Source of the DNA: a virus
IMG/VR virus record: IMGVR_UViG_3300025012_000027
Coordinates: 1-64,000 of that record
Reading direction: 5' to 3' (one strand)
Length of the DNA: 64,000 nucleotides
Shown here in pieces: positions 15,464 through 23,917 of this stretch (its first letter is position 1; every line of letters begins with the position of its first letter). The notes under the pieces were generated by a model. It searched no databases. It was not told where the DNA came from and saw nothing but the letters and a program-made list of their open reading frames with translations. Position numbers and translations under genes: made by a program.

Positions 15464-17636
15464 ATTGGTTGAAAATCGTATCGAGTACATAAAATCTGCA
15501 ATGGCGGACAAGCTGTCAACTGCACACGATCCAGAATCTAGCAATTTGTCTGCTGGTAAGATCATAGATCACATCGCAAAGAAAGTTGACCCAACTACTC
15601 GCAAGACTCAAACTGAATGGCTCGTTAATCGATACCATGCAGGCGAGTTTAAATTAGGCGATTCCAAGGCAATCAAGAAGACTATGTCTACGTATGAGGA
15701 AGCCGTCCCTCATATGGAAAACAAAGACATCAAGTCGTTCAAATCACTAGGAGATCTTCGAGACGCCGTTGCAACGACCCACGTCAAGCGTAAGATGGTA
15801 GATGCATCGGATAATCAGCCCGTCGAGACCGGCGAAACGAAACTGTATGATCAGGATGGTGTTCAGGGGTTCAAGTTAACTAACAAGAAAACGAGTATCC
15901 ACAATTACGGCCCTAATGGCAAAGTTGCAAAGACTAGTTGGTGCACTGCATCTGAAGGGGCCAACAATCAGTTTGCTGGATATGCTGGTGGGAAATACCC
16001 TATGAGATTCCCTAATGGTGAAGTATTGCAAATCCACCATCAATCTGCTCAACTGCAGGATGTCAATAACAGACCGGTTTCGATGGCCGATCCTAGATTT
16101 GCGCCATACAAAGAACACATTGAGAATTTCATCAAGCAAACGGCAGACTCAGAGAATCTTGCATCGCCGAGCGAATTGGTGAAGCGACACGTGCCAACAT
16201 CATCGGATGAACTACAACCGTTGATCGATAAGCATACTGCGTTGATGGCACCCGTCCACGCAAAAACATATGTACCTTATGGTCATTCGCGTCATGTGCG
16301 CGAAGCAATGAACGACATTAAGGATGTAATTCAAAGATCTCGTATTACCGATCCTCAATTTGAACATCTTAAGAATGTGTCTACGCTGGATGGGTGGAAT
16401 GATACCCCCGAGCCAGCACGTCTATCGAATTGGTTAGCTAACAGCCCACACTTACAGCCGCATCAGGTAACTAGCCTCGTTGATGATTTAGTTAACAGAC
16501 CATCGGACGCTGACGACGAGAACTTCAAACCCATATTAGTTCACCCAAACATTTCCGACCATGACATACATAAATTGATTGGATGGAGTGGCGCAACAGA
16601 TAAAGCACACACATCTGCTCGTAGATCTTTTCTATTGAACACACCAAGCATCAAAGAAGAGCATTTGGACCGAATCAACCCGTCCATTGACGAACGGGAA
16701 GCGATGATTGATAGGTCTATGGCCAAAAGCATCCCAGATGATTATTTCAGAGACGTGATGCATAAGACCCCACACGTCGTTGCAGAAAACCCAATCACAC
16801 CCGCCCACGTTCTGCGCGAATTGCATGATACGAAAGCCGCCACTCCAGCATTGCATACGAGCTTGCTGAAAAACCCAAATTTACCAAAAGACGTGTTCAT
16901 GAAAGCGGTGACCGCGGATCTAGTTCATCCAGTTGATACAAATATACGAGTGGCAGTTGAACGCCCAGATCTAGAACCATCGGAAAGATCTATGGTCGTT
17001 AAGCGTCATATGGATGGTAAGTTGAATGATACGGGATTTGGAAGCTTTGCAGCATCTAATCGTCTATCAAGAGATGATATACACACAATAATAAACCACC
17101 CTGATTTGGATATTCGTCGAATGCAATCCGTCATTAGCAATCCGAAAATTCGGCACGGTGAATTAGAACGTATAGTGAATCACCCTAAATTCTCATCTGA
17201 TGTCATAAGTGATGTGATCGAGTCTCCATACATTAGATCTTCTACGGTAGATGCGCTAACTAGCTTGCCTGAGCATAATCGTGAAGTGCTTGATCAGATA
17301 TCTAAGACGCATTCAACAGCTATTGAGGGGCGTCACTTGACGCAGGTGTTGAGTCATCCGACGACAAATTTTGCGACTAAAGTGGCAGCACTTAAACATC
17401 CAGCAAACACTCCTGAACATTTTCATATGTTGAAAGACAATCCTAGATTTCATGGAGCTATAAGCAACAGTGTTAACGCACCTCCATCTATATTGCATGG
17501 GTTGTCCTCATCTCCAGCCGATCACGTCAGACTGAACGTTGCGAATAACCCAAACACCGAACCATCGACCCTGAATATTTTGTCGACTGATTCGGTCCCA
17601 GAAATTGCAGCAGTAGCAAAGAAGAAACTGAAATGA
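15387..17636 (+). CDS. large phage protein with LRV/HEAT-like C-terminal repeats
   Basis: 749 residues. The N-terminal region contains AKTSWCTASEGANNQFAGY and GEVLQIHHQSAQLQD, a module (WCTA...F--Y...l-ih) that recurs in uncharacterised phage proteins. From about residue 270 the protein is a solenoid of short helical units with the signature 'hPn----l--l', for example HPNISDHDIHKLI, HPDLDIRRMQSVI, HPKFSSDVISDVI and VRLNVANNPNTEPSTL. These resemble leucine-rich variant or HEAT-like repeats. No catalytic motif was found. It overlaps the next gene by four bases. A virion or host-interaction scaffold is plausible; the function is unknown. Confidence 0.7.
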   Translation: MQLTLEETQYLLDESTQPLTEELLQVLVENRIEYIKSAMADKLSTAHDPESSNLSAGKIIDHIAKKVDPTTRKTQTEWLVNRYHAGEFKLGDSKAIKKTMSTYEEAVPHMENKDIKSFKSLGDLRDAVATTHVKRKMVDASDNQPVETGETKLYDQDGVQGFKLTNKKTSIHNYGPNGKVAKTSWCTASEGANNQFAGYAGGKYPMRFPNGEVLQIHHQSAQLQDVNNRPVSMADPRFAPYKEHIENFIKQTADSENLASPSELVKRHVPTSSDELQPLIDKHTALMAPVHAKTYVPYGHSRHVREAMNDIKDVIQRSRITDPQFEHLKNVSTLDGWNDTPEPARLSNWLANSPHLQPHQVTSLVDDLVNRPSDADDENFKPILVHPNISDHDIHKLIGWSGATDKAHTSARRSFLLNTPSIKEEHLDRINPSIDEREAMIDRSMAKSIPDDYFRDVMHKTPHVVAENPITPAHVLRELHDTKAATPALHTSLLKNPNLPKDVFMKAVTADLVHPVDTNIRVAVERPDLEPSERSMVVKRHMDGKLNDTGFGSFAASNRLSRDDIHTIINHPDLDIRRMQSVISNPKIRHGELERIVNHPKFSSDVISDVIESPYIRSSTVDALTSLPEHNREVLDQISKTHSTAIEGRHLTQVLSHPTTNFATKVAALKHPANTPEHFHMLKDNPRFHGAISNSVNAPPSILHGLSSSPADHVRLNVANNPNTEPSTLNILSTDSVPEIAAVAKKKLK

Positions 17637-18526
17637 CACTAAAACAGACAAAAATAGGCGACGATAAGATTTTATATTCTGATTCGGAAACGAACGATCC
17701 GGTCGCTACTGCTAGGATCATACCTGACAGGTGGAATCGTCGGGACAAAGTGTATCATCTCGCATGGCATCCGAATATGAAGACATTGTACCCAACAGGT
17801 ACATCATCACTAACATTAAGGAACTTTTCCCCATCTAAGTCAGCGAGCGAATCGATTGGTACGGCCGTTTCACATTATGATCAATTAGTTAATGGGCCCG
17901 AGAATCCAGACCCACTCAAAGTGACTGATACTGGGGAAATGGTTGAGAAGTCTATTGAAGGACATGCAGACCCGCATAAGTTCTCACACTTTCATATACA
18001 CGATCCAAAAACTGACCAACCCGTCGCGTCTTTGTTCATCAATAAATCGAGTATGGCCGAGCCATTGGATGCAGATGGTAGGTTCACTCACCACAAGCAT
18101 GCGCATGTTGTCTATCATGGTGACGAACCATCAGAAGAACAAGCAAATGTGCTTGCAAGGAAACACCCAGGTGGGTCGCCTCTGTCACTAGTAAATCGAG
18201 TAAAGACATGGTTGGAAACTAGGACCAAGACTCCAAAATTTGTTGGTAGTCATTCGTCTTCTGGATTCAAATCATACAAGACATCTCTGCCAGTAGAGAA
18301 GGCAGGCCAAGAGTACGTTGATCATATAAAAACACAGTATTCGTTTAAAAATCATTCATTCAAAGAAGTTGGCCCAGGCATGTTCATGGGATCGGCTGAT
18401 GGGTATGATGGCACTAACCACGAACTTATTGATGCAAGAACTCCTGGCGTCATTACCCACCATTCGTTTAACTCAAAACCAGCTGATCACTATTCATCAA
18501 AGAAGTTGAACGATGTCGTTTACTAA
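17633..18526 (+). CDS. phage protein of unknown function
   Basis: 297 residues, coupled to the LRV-repeat gene (ATGA-type overlap). Its N-terminal part (ILYSDSETNDPVATARII, VYHLAWHP) and the FSHFHIHDPKTDQPVASLF segment look like an alpha/beta domain repeated twice (similar 'D---~pVA---i' phrases near residues 20 and 125). It is rich in His, Lys and Ser and has no membrane segment or signal peptide. I do not recognise a family; the tight coupling suggests it works with the 15387 product. Confidence 0.6.
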   Translation: MTLKQTKIGDDKILYSDSETNDPVATARIIPDRWNRRDKVYHLAWHPNMKTLYPTGTSSLTLRNFSPSKSASESIGTAVSHYDQLVNGPENPDPLKVTDTGEMVEKSIEGHADPHKFSHFHIHDPKTDQPVASLFINKSSMAEPLDADGRFTHHKHAHVVYHGDEPSEEQANVLARKHPGGSPLSLVNRVKTWLETRTKTPKFVGSHSSSGFKSYKTSLPVEKAGQEYVDHIKTQYSFKNHSFKEVGPGMFMGSADGYDGTNHELIDARTPGVITHHSFNSKPADHYSSKKLNDVVY

Positions 18527-18566
18527 AACATATACGTAGGTATTACTAGGGACAAAGAACCTGTTG

Positions 18567-18588
18567 TAGACGCTCCTAATAGCGTCTA
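18567..18588 (+). terminator. 8-base-pair hairpin in intergenic region
   Basis: TAGACGCT and AGCGTCTA pair perfectly around CCTAAT, about 40 bases after the stop of the previous gene. There is no U tract, so it may stabilise the mRNA 3' end rather than terminate. Confidence 0.4.
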
Positions 18589-18675
18589 GCAGTATAAACA
18601 CATGGTGTCTGTAGCAGCAAGTGCAGATCCAGACAACTACAATTTCTCTACCGGGTGGACAGACCACTATCAAGT

Positions 18676-19161
18676 ATGAAATACAATGAAGCCAGACCGA
18701 TAATCCGTAGCGGCGATCTAATCGCTCAAGGTCACGGTGACTGGAAAAGCTGGACCGGTATTAAAGTCAATCTAGTTAGATTTTTCACTAGATCAACCTA
18801 TAGTCACGTTGGTATTGCTTGGGTAGTTGGTGGTAGGGTTATGTTACTTGAGGCGGTCATGCCAAAACTTAGAATATTTCCACTTTCACTGGCAGGGGAT
18901 TTCTTTTGGATACCGATGAATGCCCCTTGGACCGAACAAACCGAAGAATTTGCGTTGTCTAAGATCGGTGTCGATTACAGCCAAAAAGATGCAATAAAAG
19001 CATTCTTCAAACCGTTAGAAGATGGAAATGTGAATGAATGTGCTGCATATGTGCGAGAAGTATATGAATTAGACGGTATAGATTTGGGCGAACTATCCAG
19101 ACCGGATTCTGTAGTTCAAGCAGCCCTAGAACGAGGATCAGACCTGCGATTTGTTGGGTAG
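18676..19161 (+). CDS. permuted NlpC/P60 (YiiX/YaeF-like) papain-fold protein
   Basis: 161 residues from ATG 18676 (a GTG at 18655 is an alternative; neither has a good Shine-Dalgarno). It reads GDLIAQGHGD, RFFTRSTYSHVGIAWVV, GRVMLLEAVMP, then IGVDYSQKDAIKAFF and NECAAYVREVY. This is the order of the permuted family: the histidine in SHVG comes first and the cysteine in ECA later. Such proteins cut amide or ester bonds in cell-wall or lipid substrates. H and C are present, so activity is plausible. There is no signal peptide. Confidence 0.65.
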   Translation: MKYNEARPIIRSGDLIAQGHGDWKSWTGIKVNLVRFFTRSTYSHVGIAWVVGGRVMLLEAVMPKLRIFPLSLAGDFFWIPMNAPWTEQTEEFALSKIGVDYSQKDAIKAFFKPLEDGNVNECAAYVREVYELDGIDLGELSRPDSVVQAALERGSDLRFVG

Positions 19162-19168
19162 TAAATAC

Positions 19169-19196
19169 TTGACACTGTGCGATACAGTGTTATAAT
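19169..19196 (+). promoter_or_regulatory. sigma-70-type early promoter with inverted repeat in spacer
   Basis: TTGACA (19169-19174), a 16-base spacer and TATAAT (19191-19196) preceded by TG. The -35 end and the spacer contain the perfect inverted repeat ACACTGT/ACAGTGT, which could be an operator. It drives the small gene at 19222, the nuclease and the ClpP-like protease. Confidence 0.85.
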
Positions 19197-19221
19197 ATTT
19201 GTTTTAACTATAGGAAATCTC

Positions 19222-19410
19222 ATGATCCAATTGAACCTTGAAATCGCTGAAGTGAATACCGTTTTGGCCGGCCTGAATAAACTCACTATGGAACAAGCTA
19301 TGCCAACATGGCAAAAAATTGTGGCTCAAGCACAACCACAGGCTCAAGCACAACCGGCAGACACCGGTCCCATGGAACCTACAGTGTCGGATGTCTCTCA
19401 AAAGGCTTGA
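19222..19410 (+). CDS. small phage protein, N-terminal helix and Q/A/P-rich tail
   Basis: 62 residues, starting at the ATG at 19222, the first good start after the promoter, with AGGAAA upstream. The first 35 residues (MIQLNLEIAEVNTVLAGLNK) form a predicted amphipathic helix seen in many small phage proteins of unknown function. The tail is rich in Gln, Ala and Pro (QAQPQAQAQPADTG). No function is known. Confidence 0.65.
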   Translation: MIQLNLEIAEVNTVLAGLNKLTMEQAMPTWQKIVAQAQPQAQAQPADTGPMEPTVSDVSQKA

Positions 19411-20059
19411 TACCGAATTTGGTAGATATTATGTCACTCCCGACGGTATCTACCCTTCGGTGACTACGGTTCTGTCAAGCATCCCACATCCAGAATTGGA
19501 TGCTTGGCGAGACTCAATGGGACACGAAAAAGCAGACGCATACACTATGCGAGCTGCTAATATTGGCACCCAGATGCACGCATTTTGCGAACAGTATCTA
19601 CAAGGCGAATCTCCAACATTAGGTCTGATTGATCGATATCGTTTCAGTGGGATCATCCCATATCTGAAACGAATTGACCCGATACATATAGAACATAGTA
19701 TGTGGAGCAACAAGTTAAAGGTTGCTGGCACATCTGACGTGATTGGAATCTATGATGGAAAACTATCGATCATAGACTTCAAATCAACATCAAGACTAAA
19801 ATATGATGGAGACTTTGATGGGTACTGGATGCAGTGTGCGGCATATGCTGTAATGGCATATGAGCGACTGGGACTTTATGCAGAAGATCTTGTTATAATC
19901 ATGCAAGACATATCATCGGGAGAATGTAATGGCTACACGCAAAAGACAAAAGGTTGGGTCTCTAAGTTCAAATCGATTAGGGATGCTTACAACGATCAAT
20001 CAGCACTTCTTTCCAGACAAAGAGAATGTGAATCAAGCATTTCTGTATCTGAAGGGTGA
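19391..20059 (+). CDS. PD-(D/E)XK nuclease (RecB/Cas4-like exonuclease family)
   Basis: 222 residues from the ATG at 19391 (MSLKRLDTEF), overlapping the previous gene by 20 bases. Catalytic pattern: H63 in GTQMHAFCEQYL, E101, D116 in GTSDVIG, D129-F-K131 in IIDFKSTS, and Q148-x3-Y152 in MQCAAYAVM, the RecB-family order. It probably acts on DNA ends in recombination or host DNA breakdown. Its last 44 codons overlap the ClpP-like gene in another frame (19929-20059), and both frames look used. Confidence 0.8.
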   Translation: MSLKRLDTEFGRYYVTPDGIYPSVTTVLSSIPHPELDAWRDSMGHEKADAYTMRAANIGTQMHAFCEQYLQGESPTLGLIDRYRFSGIIPYLKRIDPIHIEHSMWSNKLKVAGTSDVIGIYDGKLSIIDFKSTSRLKYDGDFDGYWMQCAAYAVMAYERLGLYAEDLVIIMQDISSGECNGYTQKTKGWVSKFKSIRDAYNDQSALLSRQRECESSISVSEG

Positions 20060-20576
20060 TGTTTCGATCAATTCATGCAGTGAAGTTATCGCGGATATCA
20101 TTACGTTAAATCTTCCGCAAACATATATTGATCCCAAGACTGGATTGCAGGATGAAACCCCGCCAGACGTGATTAACCTGCTGATCACGAGTGTAGGTGG
20201 TGACATGTCTGCAGCGTATGCACTCATATCAGTTATCCGTGGAAGTAAAATTCCTGTACGGACAATTGCATTGGGTGAAGCTATCAGTGCTGCCCTGTGC
20301 ATTTTGATGTGCGGCCATCAGCGAGTAGCAACTCCATTCACCAGTCTTATGAGTCACCAGTTTCTCACAGGAACAGAGGGATCATATGATTACATCAAGA
20401 ACTTAGTGACCGAGTTCGATACATACTACAATAAGATGTATGCGCTGTATCAGGAATGTACTGGATTGGACGAGGCGTTTATTCGAGACAAGTTGTTGAG
20501 CAGTCGAGAACACTATTTCAACCCCCAGGATGCTTTACAATACAACATTGTCGATCTGGTAGCTGGATTGGAATAA
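19929..20576 (+). CDS. ClpP-like serine protease
   Basis: 215 residues with the ClpP fold landmarks LLITSVGGDMSAAYAL (oxyanion region), GEAISAALCILMCGHQR (nucleophile S120) and SLMSHQF (H143). In the expected third-residue position the alignment SREHYFNPQDALQYNIVD has Glu (E194) where ClpP has Asp. The start has GGGAG six bases upstream. ClpP-like proteases in phages have been suggested to act in prohead maturation or on host proteins; here it is in an early operon, which favours the second. The 131-base overlap with the nuclease is unusual. Confidence 0.75.
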   Translation: MATRKRQKVGSLSSNRLGMLTTINQHFFPDKENVNQAFLYLKGDVSINSCSEVIADIITLNLPQTYIDPKTGLQDETPPDVINLLITSVGGDMSAAYALISVIRGSKIPVRTIALGEAISAALCILMCGHQRVATPFTSLMSHQFLTGTEGSYDYIKNLVTEFDTYYNKMYALYQECTGLDEAFIRDKLLSSREHYFNPQDALQYNIVDLVAGLE

Positions 20577-20586
20577 TACAAGTGTA

Positions 20587-20614
20587 TTGACTTTTAATTT
20601 TTATCTGTTATAAT
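20587..20614 (+). promoter_or_regulatory. sigma-70-type early promoter
   Basis: TTGACT (20587-20592), a 16-base AT-rich spacer and TATAAT (20609-20614) with TG upstream (TGTTATAAT). It drives the HTH gene at 20691. Confidence 0.8.
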
Positions 20615-20621
20615 TTTATTT

Positions 20622-20658
20622 GTGCTGTTGAGCGTGGGGCCTGTTCAACGTAAAGCAC
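20622..20658 (+). promoter_or_regulatory. structured 5' leader
   Basis: GTGCT-GTTGA pairs with TCAAC-(GTAA)-AGCAC, forming a bulged hairpin at the 5' end of the transcript. A direct repeat GGCCTGTTC (starting near 20638 and 20665) is also present before the start codon. It may control stability or translation; this is inference. Confidence 0.4.
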
Positions 20659-20690
20659 TTGATAGGCCTGTTCTTAAATTAGGAGTTAGT

Positions 20691-20918
20691 ATGAAGAAAG
20701 TCGGTAAAGAGAATCGTTTCCTGCAAATCTTGTTGGACGGCAAAACTGTCAGTCGCCGTATGGCAAAGGTACGCTATCGGTTGGGCAACCCTAGCGCAAC
20801 TGTCCTGCGCATTCAAGAAGCTGGGTATGAACTCAAACGTCAATATGTCCGCACTAGCAAGCGCATTGCTGGCAAACGTCATATTACTCGAACGGTCAAA
20901 TACAGTATCAGCATGTAA
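20691..20918 (+). CDS. small basic helix-turn-helix protein
   Basis: 75 residues from ATG 20691 with AGGAG upstream; longer in-frame starts fall before the mRNA leader ends. The segment MAKVRYRLGNPSATVLRIQEAGYELKRQYV has the pattern of small phage winged-HTH proteins ('---R--nptaris-LR-~Gy-i'). It is very basic (many K/R), so it probably binds DNA. It could regulate early or middle genes; the target is unknown. Confidence 0.65.
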   Translation: MKKVGKENRFLQILLDGKTVSRRMAKVRYRLGNPSATVLRIQEAGYELKRQYVRTSKRIAGKRHITRTVKYSISM

Positions 20919-20930
20919 TTGACGATCAAA

Positions 20931-20950
20931 GACCCCCTTAACCGGGGGTT
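20931..20950 (+). terminator. GC-rich hairpin, possible weak terminator
   Basis: ACCCCC (20932-20937) pairs with GGGGGT (20944-20949) around TTAACC, followed by TTGTT. It lies between the HTH gene and the A1-like gene and could partly terminate the early transcript. Confidence 0.5.
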
Positions 20951-20966
20951 GTTAACTGGAGCGCTA

Positions 20967-22556
20967 ATGGATTGTATCGAATGTTGGTCAACAAACACCA
21001 ATAAACGCGGATTTACTGAAACATCCCAAGGTCTCAAACAACGCTACAAATGCACTGAATGTGGCAAACACTTTTCAATCTTAGCAGAATCAGTACCTGC
21101 TACCGAAGATGACATAATCATATATGACGATGATGACTTAGATTCATCCAGCAAATATGTTCGAAGCGATGAATGGCTGACACATAACGTTTATAGCAAG
21201 CGCACAATTGTCATTACCGCCGTCCAGAATAACACCGAGCTTGAAGAAGATTTTCTGCAATGTTTAAACACATTTGTGCAAGACCGCGACGCACGTCTCA
21301 TTGCTATCCCGATAAAGTACAAGACAATCAATGCTAGCGATGATTTGTTCGCGGATTTATATGATCAACGAATGGAACCATTTTTGGTCGAAAACACGTT
21401 GGCGTGGCCTGAATATGGTCTCAAAGTATATGCCGGTTTGAAGATTCAAGCAACAGCCGAGAATCCACTCAGTGGATTGGATCCATTGAGCAAGGGGTCG
21501 TCGATCATTATCGGACATGCCCAAGTACAGCTCAAGACACTACCAAATCTACACAATCATATCAGCAGTATCATTACGTCGACCGGTGTGTTGACGCAAA
21601 AGAACTACAGCAATACAAAGATTGGCGAAAAGGCTAGGTTCAACCATAGTCTCTCAGCCATTGTAGTTGAATTTGATACTAATCATTATCACCTCAGGCA
21701 TCTAAACTACGATCCCGTATCTAAAGCATTCTGTGATTTGGATAAGCAATATTCCAGCGATGGTACTATTAGGATGGTAGAAATTGAAGCTATTGTGACG
21801 GGCGATGAACATACAATCTTTAAAGATGAGAATGTCGAACAAATGACCTATCTCAATGAAGATAGCGTGATCAATGTTCTGCGACCAAAGTATATCGTTC
21901 GAGGTGATGTTCTAGATTCTTATTCGATCAGTCATCATCATCGGAAGAATGTCTTTACTCAGTATGCTAAGTGGCAGTCTGGGATGAACTCTATCGAGGC
22001 CGAACTAGAAGGTGTTATTGAGTACATCAACAAAACTACTCCTGAGTTTGCCACGAGTATCATTGTCCAGAGTAATCACAATGAGCACTTGCTCAGATGG
22101 TTAAACGACGTTGATATTAAGGTTGAGCCTTGGAACGCTAAGATTTACCATTACTTGATGTATCGAATGCTAAAAGATACCTCGATGGGCGAAACCGGTA
22201 CCGTGACCCCAAATCCACTTGAATTGATGTGTGAGGGTAGATTCAATGATAATATATCGTTTATTGATCGAAGTGGAATGTCAATCCTCGATATTGAAGT
22301 TGGGCAGCACGGCGACTATGGGGTGAATGGTGCTCGCGGTTCGGCGAAATCGTTTGCCAGAATGCCTGAGAAAATGATTGTCGGTCACTCACACTCACCG
22401 TCGATTGAAAAGGGCGCGTATGTTGTTGGCACTAGCTCTAAGCTCAGACTAGAGTATAACAAAGGTGCATCTACTTGGCATCACGCTCACTGTATCATTC
22501 ATAAGAACGGTAAACGTCAACTATTGTTTATTACTCCTGATGGATGGCGACTGTGA
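20967..22556 (+). CDS. T5 A1-like metallophosphoesterase with N-terminal zinc ribbon
   Basis: 529 residues from ATG 20967 (TGGAG upstream). An N-terminal CxxC...CxxC ribbon has C3, C6, C29 and C32. The rest has calcineurin-like phosphoesterase features: RGDVLDSYSISHHHRKN, VQSNHNEHLLRWL (the 'GNHD'-like motif), GQHGDYGVNGARGS and VGHSHSPSIEKGAYVVG. This arrangement matches the A1 DNA-transfer/host-takeover protein of phage T5 and its relatives. Activity and target in T4-like phages are not established. It is probably early. Confidence 0.65.
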   Translation: MDCIECWSTNTNKRGFTETSQGLKQRYKCTECGKHFSILAESVPATEDDIIIYDDDDLDSSSKYVRSDEWLTHNVYSKRTIVITAVQNNTELEEDFLQCLNTFVQDRDARLIAIPIKYKTINASDDLFADLYDQRMEPFLVENTLAWPEYGLKVYAGLKIQATAENPLSGLDPLSKGSSIIIGHAQVQLKTLPNLHNHISSIITSTGVLTQKNYSNTKIGEKARFNHSLSAIVVEFDTNHYHLRHLNYDPVSKAFCDLDKQYSSDGTIRMVEIEAIVTGDEHTIFKDENVEQMTYLNEDSVINVLRPKYIVRGDVLDSYSISHHHRKNVFTQYAKWQSGMNSIEAELEGVIEYINKTTPEFATSIIVQSNHNEHLLRWLNDVDIKVEPWNAKIYHYLMYRMLKDTSMGETGTVTPNPLELMCEGRFNDNISFIDRSGMSILDIEVGQHGDYGVNGARGSAKSFARMPEKMIVGHSHSPSIEKGAYVVGTSSKLRLEYNKGASTWHHAHCIIHKNGKRQLLFITPDGWRL

Positions 22557-22786
22557 CAGTTTCGTTGCATGAATTAATCCGAGAAGCTGGTATGTTCGGC
22601 TCGGCCGCATGTGATGCAGGTAAACACACTTGGGTATCTGCAGGTGGTAGGCGCTGCCCTAAAGATTTGACCGACGACTGTTCCCAAGGTGTATACAGAT
22701 GCACTTCGTGTGGCGATTATGATTATGGGGAAGTTGGTGGGCCTGGGGCAACTGACTGTGCTACATCATGCTTATATTCTAACTAG
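22544..22786 (+). CDS. small zinc-ribbon-like cysteine-rich protein
   Basis: 80 residues overlapping the upstream gene by 13 bases. It reads CDAGKHTWVSAGGRRCPKD, CSQGVYRCTSCGDYDYGEVGGPG and CATSC. The pattern 'C--G-H-W---GGR-CP...C-q-vY-C--CG--DYGe-GGPg' recurs in small phage proteins and should bind one or two zinc ions. Function unknown. Confidence 0.7.
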   Translation: MATVTVSLHELIREAGMFGSAACDAGKHTWVSAGGRRCPKDLTDDCSQGVYRCTSCGDYDYGEVGGPGATDCATSCLYSN

Positions 22787-22842
22787 AACCGTCTACACTG
22801 CGTTAGTTTGATGAACTAGTACCCACGTACATATATCAAAAA

Positions 22843-22864
22843 GAAAGGCTCCTAGGAGCCTTTC
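22843..22864. terminator. bidirectional terminator
   Basis: A perfect palindrome whose arms are GAAAGGCTC and GAGCCTTTC around CTAG, between convergent genes. Minus-strand transcripts (PhoH) run into TTTTTG after it, a good intrinsic terminator. In the plus direction the U tract is weaker. Confidence 0.8.
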
Positions 22865-22869
22865 GATGC

Positions 22870-23736
22870 TTACGTTAATCCTAATTTTTCGCAAGTAATG
22901 ATCCAGGACTTGACGAATTCACTTCGACAAATATCGTCGCTAGTGAATCTGAAGTTTCTAAACTCCGGCATCTTCCGAGACACTTCTACAAATTCTCTGA
23001 ATCCCGAGACATCATGCTTTGATTTGGTTAAATCGTTTTGCGCTCCATCTCCACATACGATCAATTTTGAATTTTTTCCCATCCGCGTCACTATAGTATG
23101 ACATTCGCCAAAGGTTCCGTTTTGCATCTCATCGACGATAACTATGCAATCATGGAATGTAGAGCCTCGAAGAAACGACGTAGAGCAGAACTCGATCTTG
23201 CCCATATCTTTCAGCTTGTCGTATGCACCTTTTTTGTTGGTTAAATCGTATAAAATTCCATCATATGGAGCTTCAAACGGAGCCATTTTTTCCTCCAGCG
23301 ATCCAGGAAGAAACCCCTGATCCCGCGTTTGTACGCTTGATCTAACAATGATGATCTTTTCATACAAAGAGTCTGGTTCCAGTACTGCTAGCAATGCGTG
23401 ATACAATGCAATGAATGTCTTTCCAGTGCCAGCCGAACCGTATAACACATAGCCGTCTGCGTCTTGGTTCTCCCAGGATTGGAAAAAGTTAAATTGAGTG
23501 TCTGTAAGTGGTTCTATTCTTCCTATGTCTTGTAACTTGATAACTCGTTGGGTGAATGGATTGTTGAGATCTGTAATGTTGGATAATCCTGTCGTTTTTT
23601 CTAGTTTCTTTTGTTGTCTACTCAAACGTTTTGCTTGTCTTTCAACATCCAGATTGAACAGTTCTGGCTGTCTACTCTGTGCTCGTGCGTTTGTACGATT
23701 TCTTGCGGTTCCGGCTAAAGCATTACTGCGACCCAT
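22870..23736 (-). CDS. phoH: PhoH-like P-loop ATPase
   Basis: 288 residues. A basic N-terminal extension (about 70 residues) precedes the PhoH domain: Q-motif-like region LTDTQFNFF, Walker A GSAGTGKT (residues 100-107), IIIVRSSVQTRDQGFLPGSLEEK, and Walker B VIVDEMQN (D202, E203). PhoH is an RNA helicase/ATPase family very common in T4-like phages and often called phosphate-responsive; its role in infection is unsettled. It is the only minus-strand gene between 1 and 45.9 kb. Confidence 0.9.
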   Translation of the reverse strand: MGRSNALAGTARNRTNARAQSRQPELFNLDVERQAKRLSRQQKKLEKTTGLSNITDLNNPFTQRVIKLQDIGRIEPLTDTQFNFFQSWENQDADGYVLYGSAGTGKTFIALYHALLAVLEPDSLYEKIIIVRSSVQTRDQGFLPGSLEEKMAPFEAPYDGILYDLTNKKGAYDKLKDMGKIEFCSTSFLRGSTFHDCIVIVDEMQNGTFGECHTIVTRMGKNSKLIVCGDGAQNDLTKSKHDVSGFREFVEVSRKMPEFRNFRFTSDDICRSEFVKSWIITCEKLGLT

Positions 23737-23847
23737 TAAGACTCCTTAGTAGATGAAGATGGCACAATGACTACGTTCCTCCCATACAGAATACAGTTGG
23801 AAATAGACGATTGTGCCTAGAGCATGAAATAGAATGTTTCATACAAC

Positions 23848-23854
23848 TATTTAA
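23848..23854 (-). promoter_or_regulatory. late promoter candidate for PhoH
   Basis: On the minus strand this reads TTAAATA, about 110 bases upstream of the PhoH start and back to back with the plus-strand site at 23880. The distance is longer than usual, so support is moderate. Confidence 0.4.
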
Positions 23855-23879
23855 CAAAATGTGGGGTTGCCCGCTCGCA

Positions 23880-23886
23880 TTAAATA
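23880..23886 (+). promoter_or_regulatory. late promoter candidate for virion genes
   Basis: TTAAATA, 31 bases before the ATG at 23918. It heads the virion operon. Confidence 0.6.
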
Positions 23887-23917
23887 CTCATATAACCCAC
23901 TATAGTAAGAAAACCGA

